A stretch of 64,000 bases of DNA, taken from contig CAYWYS010000007.1 of the NCBI GenBank assembly GCA_964462675.1, positions 1 to 64,000 of the forward strand, read 5' to 3'. A model generated the notes under the pieces. The model ran no database searches. It saw only the letters and a list, made by a program, of their open reading frames with translations, and was not told the DNA's origin. This document shows positions 59,113-64,000 of the stretch, piece after piece (the first letter of the stretch is position 1; the number at the start of each line of letters is the position of its first letter). The position numbers were made by a program, and so were the translations under genes. This stretch comes from XN24 sp964462675. Its GTDB lineage: Bacteria > Pseudomonadota > Gammaproteobacteria > Steroidobacterales > XN24.

Positions 59113-60407
59113 AGCGGTTTCGGCTGGGACTGTTCGGACGCACCGCGCTGGCGCTGATTGCGCCGTTCTTGTTGGTGCAATCGGCCTTGGTGGCGGTGTT
59201 CGTGGTGCAGGTCAACCTGCCGCTGGCGCGCAGCGCCACCGAAGACCTGGCGGCACTGATTGTTCTGGTGGCGCAAACCTGGGCGGAACTGCCGCCTGAT
59301 ACGCGCCCCGACTACCAAAACGAATTGCGTGTGAACCATCAATTATTGCTGGAACCCGCGCGCGGCCCGCAGCCGGGCCTGGAAACGCATCTGCCCTATC
59401 CGGCGCTGTTGCAGAAGGCATTGGCCGAGCGCATCGGCGTCGAATCGCATCTCACGCGCAGCAGCGACCCCGAAATGTACTGGGTCGATCTGCCCACCCC
59501 GGAGGCGGTTCTGCGCATCGGCTTCAGCCACGACCGGATCGGTGCATATCCGTTGCGGGTCCTGGTGGTGGCGGTGACTGCTGTCGTTCTGGCCTCGTTG
59601 CTCACGGCGATGCTGCTGGCGCGCTGGTTGACCCGTCCGCTGGCGCGCCTGAGTCGGGCGACCGCTGCGGTCGGCCACGGCGAATTGCCGCAGCCACTGC
59701 CCGAGAGCGGGCCACGCGAGTTGCAGTTGCTGGCCAGACGATTCAACCAGATGGCTTGCGACGTGCGCCAGCTGCTGGACAGCCGAGCCACGCTGCTGGC
59801 CGGTGTCTCGCACGATTTGCGCACGCCGCTGGCACGGTTGCGGCTGTCGCTGGCGATGCTTCCCGGGTCCGTCGATTCAACCCTGGTTGCGGATATCGAA
59901 CGCGATGTCGAAAGTATGGATCGGCTGATCGGTCAGCATCTGAGCTTTGCCCGTGGGGCCGCGCCGGAAGCGCCGCAACCCTGCGACCTTGGCGAAATCC
60001 TCGACGCGGCGGTGGCCGATGTGCGCCGGCAGGGCGCGCAGGTGAACTGGCGGGCGCCGGGCCAGTGCATCCGCGCCGTGCCGGTGCTGGCACTGCGGCG
60101 GGTGTTGAGCAATCTGCTGGACAACGCCTGGCGGCACGGGCAGGGCAGTCCGGTGGAGGTGCGACTGGACTGCGCGCCGACGCAGACGGTGGTGCGGATT
60201 CTGGATCGTGGCCCCGGCATTGCCGAGGATGAGCGCGAGCGCGTGTTCGAACCGTTCCAGCGGGCGCGACAGGCACGCGCGCCCGGCAGTGGCCTGGGCC
60301 TCGCCATCGTCCGGCAACTGGCGCGGGCCAACGGCTGGACGGTAAGCCTGCACGCGCGCGATGGCGGCGGCGCCGAGGCGCGCTTGGAAATGCCGACGCC
60401 GGGTTGA
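59109..60407 (+). CDS. Sensor histidine kinase (RstB/EnvZ-like)
   Basis: 432 residues from GTG at 59109, overlapping the regulator stop. Membrane helices at about 12-35 and 149-171 flank a periplasmic domain of about 110 residues. HAMP (ARWLTRPLARLSRATAAVG), dimerisation helix with phospho-His235 (AGVSHDLRTPLARLRL), then HATPase_c boxes N (LSNLLDNAWRHG), G1 (DRGPGIAEDERERVFEPF) and G2 (GSGLGLAIVRQL). Forms a two-component pair with the preceding gene. Confidence 0.94.
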   Translation: MKRFRLGLFGRTALALIAPFLLVQSALVAVFVVQVNLPLARSATEDLAALIVLVAQTWAELPPDTRPDYQNELRVNHQLLLEPARGPQPGLETHLPYPALLQKALAERIGVESHLTRSSDPEMYWVDLPTPEAVLRIGFSHDRIGAYPLRVLVVAVTAVVLASLLTAMLLARWLTRPLARLSRATAAVGHGELPQPLPESGPRELQLLARRFNQMACDVRQLLDSRATLLAGVSHDLRTPLARLRLSLAMLPGSVDSTLVADIERDVESMDRLIGQHLSFARGAAPEAPQPCDLGEILDAAVADVRRQGAQVNWRAPGQCIRAVPVLALRRVLSNLLDNAWRHGQGSPVEVRLDCAPTQTVVRILDRGPGIAEDERERVFEPFQRARQARAPGSGLGLAIVRQLARANGWTVSLHARDGGGAEARLEMPTPG

Positions 60408-60501
60408 GTGGCGTCATCGACTGCGTTTGTCCGGCGATCGCGTTGCCGCAACGGCGAGCGCATCGCCATCTATCGGAACCTGCTGCGGCACGCGCCGTAG
60501 C

Positions 60502-60515
60502 AACATCTTGTAACA
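60502..60515 (+). promoter_or_regulatory. RstA-box-like site upstream of the cytochrome c peroxidase gene
   Basis: AACATCTTGTAACA, identical to the site before the response regulator except GTAACA for GTTACA. The shared longer core GCAACATCTTGT supports common control. Confidence 0.45.
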
Positions 60516-60668
60516 ATTTCCCGGTGCGCGGAAATGCCAGAGAAACGGCTGGGCATCAGGCTTGTTCCTGTGTCAACCGGTTCCCGTCGGCTCCGCCGGG
60601 CCTCCCTCCCTCCCGGGGAGCCGGCGCGGAACCCTCCATCCGACTCCGTCCACTTTCTGGAGCACAGC

Positions 60669-61691
60669 ATGAGCATACCCAACCTGTCCGTCAGCCGGCG
60701 ATTGTTCCCGCAGGCCGCGCTCGCATCGGCGCTGGGCTTGTCGGTTGTCTTGTACGCGAGCGCTGCAACTGATCAGATCGACGCCGCCGCGCTGCACGCG
60801 CAGGCCGTCGCCCAATTTCAGGCGATACCGGCGCAGGCGCCGGGCAGCGAGAACGACACCCGCGAGATGATCGAGCTGGGTCGACAGTTGTACTTTGAAA
60901 CCGCGCTGTCGCTCGACAACAGTCAGTCGTGCAATTCCTGCCATCGCATCGACAACGCGTTGGGCGGGGTCGACAATCTGCCGACCTCGCCCGGCGTCAA
61001 TGGCGAGAACGGCAGCCGCAATTCGCCGACCGTGCTCAATGCCGCGTTGCAGATCGCGCAGTTCTGGGATGGGCGTGCCGCCGACCTGGCCGAACAGGCC
61101 AAAGGGCCGGTGCTCAACCCGGTGGAAATGGCGATGCCCGACGAGGCTGCAGTGGTGGCGCGACTACTGGCAAAAGACGAATATGTGGCCGCGTTCGCAG
61201 CGGCGTTTCCGGGGGTACCTGATCCCGTCAACTACGATGCGATGGCGTCGGCTATCGCCGCCTTCGAGCGCACCCTGCTGACCCATGATCGCTTCGATGA
61301 TTTTCTTGGCGGCGATCTCGCGGCTCTGAACGAAACCGAGCGTGCGGGGCTGAAAACCTTCATGGATACCGGCTGCGCGGCGTGCCACAGCGGCGTTGCG
61401 CTGGGCGGCAACAACTACATGAAGCTCGGTCTGGTCAAACCCTACCCCGCCTCCGACGATGTCGGGCGCGAGCAGGTGACCGGCAATCCGGCCGATCGGC
61501 AAGTGTTCAAGATGCCGATGTTGCGCAATATCGCGTTGACTGCGCCGTATTTTCACAACGGGCAGGTGGCAACGCTGGACGAGGCGGTGCGACAGATGGC
61601 CGAGTATCAGCTTGGCCGCCAGCTCGATGATCGCCAGGTGGCGCAGATCATCGCCTTTCTGAATGCGCTGACCGACAAGGAACGTGGCTGA
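60669..61691 (+). CDS. Di-haem cytochrome c peroxidase family protein
   Basis: 340 residues from the ATG at 60669. A signal segment (LASALGLSVVLYASAA) and two haem sites CNSCH (88-92) and CAACH (236-240), with the family middle LNAALQIAQFWDGRAADLAE and the ending KMPMLRNIALTAPYFHNGQV. Periplasmic reduction of hydrogen peroxide, or the related MauG-type oxidation. Located after the two-component pair and preceded by an RstA-like site. Confidence 0.92.
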   Translation: MSIPNLSVSRRLFPQAALASALGLSVVLYASAATDQIDAAALHAQAVAQFQAIPAQAPGSENDTREMIELGRQLYFETALSLDNSQSCNSCHRIDNALGGVDNLPTSPGVNGENGSRNSPTVLNAALQIAQFWDGRAADLAEQAKGPVLNPVEMAMPDEAAVVARLLAKDEYVAAFAAAFPGVPDPVNYDAMASAIAAFERTLLTHDRFDDFLGGDLAALNETERAGLKTFMDTGCAACHSGVALGGNNYMKLGLVKPYPASDDVGREQVTGNPADRQVFKMPMLRNIALTAPYFHNGQVATLDEAVRQMAEYQLGRQLDDRQVAQIIAFLNALTDKERG

Positions 61692-61782
61692 TGCTGCTGC
61701 GGTTCATCCCGCACCTCAGCCAAAGCGATGACCCTGTCCGGCGAGCCGCCGAATGGCATTGTCGGGATATTGGCGTCGCATA

Positions 61783-62934
61783 ATGAGGAAGCTTCCCTTG
61801 CACGGCCGCACCCTGGCCCTGCTGGCCGTTGTCGTGCCGTTGTTGATCCTGTTGGGCTATGTCGCGCTGCGTTCCGGGCCGATGGCGCCGGTTGCCGTAA
61901 CCGTGGCCACCGTGCAATCGCAGGCGCTGGAGCCCGCCCTTTACGGTATCGGCACGGTCGATGCACGCTACACGTACAGGATCGGCCCGACATTCGCCGG
62001 GCGCCTGCAGCGGCTCGAAGTGGATGTCGGCGATCAAGTGGCAGCCGGGCAGGTGCTCGGCGAAATGGACCCGGTCGATCTGGATGACCGCGTGCGTGCG
62101 CAGGCGTCTACCTTCAAGCGTGCGCAGGCGGCGCTGCGCGAGGCCGAAGCGCGACAGGCGTATGCCCGCGCACAGGCGGATCGCTATCGGCAATTGCTGG
62201 TCGCACGCCTGGTCAGCGAGGAAGTCGCCGCCACCCGGGAGCAGGAATTGCAGATCGCCGATGCGGTGTTGTCGGCAGCGCGCGAGGACATCGCCCGCAC
62301 GCGATCCGATCGCGAAGCGTTGCTGGCGCAGCGCGGCAATCTGCGCCTGATAGCGCCGGTCGATGGCGTGGTGTCGTTGCGTCATGTCGATCCCGGCACC
62401 ACGGTTGTCGCCGGTCAGGCGGTGGTGGAAGTGATCGAGCCGAGCCGCCTGTGGATCAACGTGCGATTCGATCAGATCAGCGCTTCCGGGCTTGCTGCGG
62501 GCCTGTCGGCACGCATCGTGCTTCGCTCGCGCAGCGGGCAAGCGCTGAATGGCCGGGTGGTGCGGGTTGAGCCGATGGCCGATGCGGTAACCGAGGAGAC
62601 GCTCGCCAAGGTGGCCTTCGACCAGCAGCCGGAAACGATGCCGCCGATCGGCGAGCTGGCCGAGGTGACGGTCGATCTGCCGGCGCTTGCCGCCGCGCCG
62701 GTGATCCCCAATGCCGCGGTTCGGCGCGAGGGCGATCGACTCGGCGTCTGGCAGATCGTCGATGGCGATCCGTATTTCACGGTGGTTGCACTCGGTGCAT
62801 CGGACCTTGACGGCCGGGTGCAGGTGCGGGACGGACTGAAGGTGGGCGATCGGTTGATCGTCTACAGTGAAAAGCAACTGACGGCGCGCAGCAGAATCGA
62901 TGTGGTCGAGCGCATTCCGGGCGTGTCGCCGTGA
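61783..62934 (+). CDS. Membrane-fusion (HlyD/MacA-like) efflux subunit
   Basis: 383 residues from the ATG at 61783; an ATG at 61753 is in frame and has a slightly better purine stretch upstream. Membrane anchor near the N-terminus (LALLAVVVPLLILLGYVAL), lipoyl halves (GRLQRLEVDVGDQVAAGQVL, APVDGVVSLRHVDPGTTV) around a coiled-coil hairpin, then beta-barrel domains. Bridges an inner-membrane ABC permease to an outer-membrane channel. The permease gene starts inside its stop codon. Confidence 0.9.
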   Translation: MRKLPLHGRTLALLAVVVPLLILLGYVALRSGPMAPVAVTVATVQSQALEPALYGIGTVDARYTYRIGPTFAGRLQRLEVDVGDQVAAGQVLGEMDPVDLDDRVRAQASTFKRAQAALREAEARQAYARAQADRYRQLLVARLVSEEVAATREQELQIADAVLSAAREDIARTRSDREALLAQRGNLRLIAPVDGVVSLRHVDPGTTVVAGQAVVEVIEPSRLWINVRFDQISASGLAAGLSARIVLRSRSGQALNGRVVRVEPMADAVTEETLAKVAFDQQPETMPPIGELAEVTVDLPALAAAPVIPNAAVRREGDRLGVWQIVDGDPYFTVVALGASDLDGRVQVRDGLKVGDRLIVYSEKQLTARSRIDVVERIPGVSP

Positions 62935-64000
62935 TCAGTCTGGCCGGTCGCGACATCCTGCATGCCTGGGGCAAGTTCGTGTTCACCGGCATCGGCCTGG
63001 GTTTGTTGATTGGCGTGACGCTGGTCATGGCCGGCGTGTACCGCGGCATGGTGGACGATGGCAAGGCGCTGCTCGATAACAGCGGCGCCGATCTTTGGGT
63101 GGTGCAGCGCGACACCCTGGGCCCGTACGCCGAGTCGTCCAGTCTGCCGGACGACGCTTACCGCGGCATTCTCGCCATGCCGGGCGTTGCCGAGGCGGCA
63201 AACATCACCTACCTGACCATGCAGGTGCGCGCCGGCGAACGTGATGTCCGGGCGATGGTGGTTGGCATCATGCCTGGCAGGCTGGGGGCCACACCGGGAT
63301 GGCCGCCGTATCTGGTGGCCGGACGCCAGATCACCCGCAGCCACTACGAGGCGGTGGCGGATGTCGCCTCCGGTTTCCGGCTGGGTGAGCGTCTGTCGAT
63401 TCGCCGCAGTCAGTACACCGTGGTCGGGCTGACCCGGCGCATGGTGTCATCCAGCGGCGACCCGATGGTGTTCATTCCGCTCAAGGACGCACAGGAAGCG
63501 CAGTTCCTCAAGGACAATGCAGCGATCTTGCAGAGCCGTCGCCGGACCGAAGCCAATCCCGCGTTCAACCAGCCCGGCGTGCCCGGCCTGCTCGATGCAG
63601 TGATTGCCTCGCAAAGCAGCAATGCATCGGTCAATGCGGTGCTGGTGAGGTTGAAGCCCAACCATGCGCCGGATTCGGTGGCCGAATCCATCCGGCGCTG
63701 GAAACAACTGACCGTGTACACCCGATCGCAAATGGAAAACATCCTGATCGGCAAGCTGATCGCTACTTCATCGCGGCAGATCGGCATGTTCCTGGTGATC
63801 CTTGCCATCGTCAGCGCCGCGATCGTGGCATTCATCATCTACTCGCTGACCATGGACAAGATTCGCGAGATCGCAGTCTTGAAATTGATCGGCACCCGCA
63901 ACCGAACCATCGCCGCGATGATCATGCAGCAGGCGCTCGCGCTCGGGTTGATCGGTTTCGTGGTGGGCAAGATCACCGCAACCTTCGCGGCGCCGCTGTT
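62931..64000 (+). CDS. ABC transporter permease, FtsX/MacB type (cut by window edge)
   Basis: At least 356 residues from GTG at 62931, continuing past the window. N-terminal helix (GKFVFTGIGLGLLIGVTLVM), a large periplasmic MacB-PCD domain (NSGADLWVVQ, AMVVGI, GERLSIRRSQYTVVG), then membrane helices (GMFLVILAIVSAAIVAFIIY) and the conserved FtsX segment EIAVLKLIGTRNRTIAAMIM. No ATP-binding subunit is inside the window; it is expected next. Probably exports a lipid or drug with the preceding fusion protein. Confidence 0.9.
   Translation, partial: MISLAGRDILHAWGKFVFTGIGLGLLIGVTLVMAGVYRGMVDDGKALLDNSGADLWVVQRDTLGPYAESSSLPDDAYRGILAMPGVAEAANITYLTMQVRAGERDVRAMVVGIMPGRLGATPGWPPYLVAGRQITRSHYEAVADVASGFRLGERLSIRRSQYTVVGLTRRMVSSSGDPMVFIPLKDAQEAQFLKDNAAILQSRRRTEANPAFNQPGVPGLLDAVIASQSSNASVNAVLVRLKPNHAPDSVAESIRRWKQLTVYTRSQMENILIGKLIATSSRQIGMFLVILAIVSAAIVAFIIYSLTMDKIREIAVLKLIGTRNRTIAAMIMQQALALGLIGFVVGKITATFAAPL

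Noticed and set aside
1..64000. tRNA or rRNA genes, CRISPR arrays, intact insertion sequences or integrases
   Set aside because: None seen: no cloverleaf with a GGTTCGA-type arm between genes, no regular repeat-spacer pattern, no transposase or integrase reading frame.

Overview
The window is GC-rich and densely coded on both strands. Gene content (class I polyhydroxyalkanoate cluster, MtgA, OmpA/OmpW-type porins, lipoproteins, OmpR/EnvZ-type regulators) points to a gammaproteobacterium. The style of the right part (glycine/arginine-rich exported protein, decayed barrel protein, TolB-like TPR protein) suggests the Chromatiales/Xanthomonadales neighbourhood. This placement is inference; no rRNA or tRNA gene is visible.

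Layout. 1-8.3 kb is carbon storage: acetyl-CoA synthetase (cut by the window edge), a porin, two acetoacetyl-CoA reductases, PhaR, a phasin, the thiolase PhaA and the synthase PhaC, with TTGCA-N-TGCAA dyads in front of phaB and the phasin. 8.4-14 kb holds agmatine deiminase next to a deoxyhypusine-synthase-like gene, an iron alcohol dehydrogenase operon, an acyltransferase and two small zinc-ribbon proteins. 14.3-25.4 kb is one tightly coupled nine-gene operon: two lipoproteins, a transmembrane Ser/Thr kinase, an FHA-PEGA-FGE-fold protein, a small exported peptide, a MotA/TolQ/ExbB-like channel subunit, an FHA protein with an unassigned N-terminal domain, and two membrane-anchored coiled-coil vWA proteins. 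It reads as an ion-driven envelope machine under phosphorylation control and is the best candidate for an undescribed system. 25.4-34.9 kb holds a surface-modification operon (methyltransferase, esterase, acyltransferase), an ExeA-like ATPase fused to FHA, FabH, a universal stress protein, VapBC, MtgA and a glutathione transferase.

35-47 kb and 55.5-58.2 kb are accessory and decaying. They contain a katG remnant abutting a cytochrome c that lacks its signal-peptide start, a methyltransferase and a TIR-TPR gene each broken by deletions and frameshifts, a TPR gene split by an in-frame TAA, a broken lipoprotein gene, fragments of a sigma factor and a rhodanese, and a broken outer-membrane barrel gene. 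Intact genes between them include a Doc-type toxin module, an EamA transporter, a metallopeptidase/ATP-grasp pair, a nucleotidyltransferase/CopG-like pair, a GNAT enzyme, a DUF4143 ATPase, an exported amidohydrolase and a winged-helix/kinase/TPR fusion with a palindromic operator nearby.

58.4-64 kb holds an RstA/RstB-like two-component system, a di-haem cytochrome c peroxidase and the start of an ABC efflux operon. The 12-mer ATCTTGTTACAC occurs three times in promoter regions here and at 13.5 kb, with a near copy before the peroxidase gene, suggesting a regulon of the response regulator.
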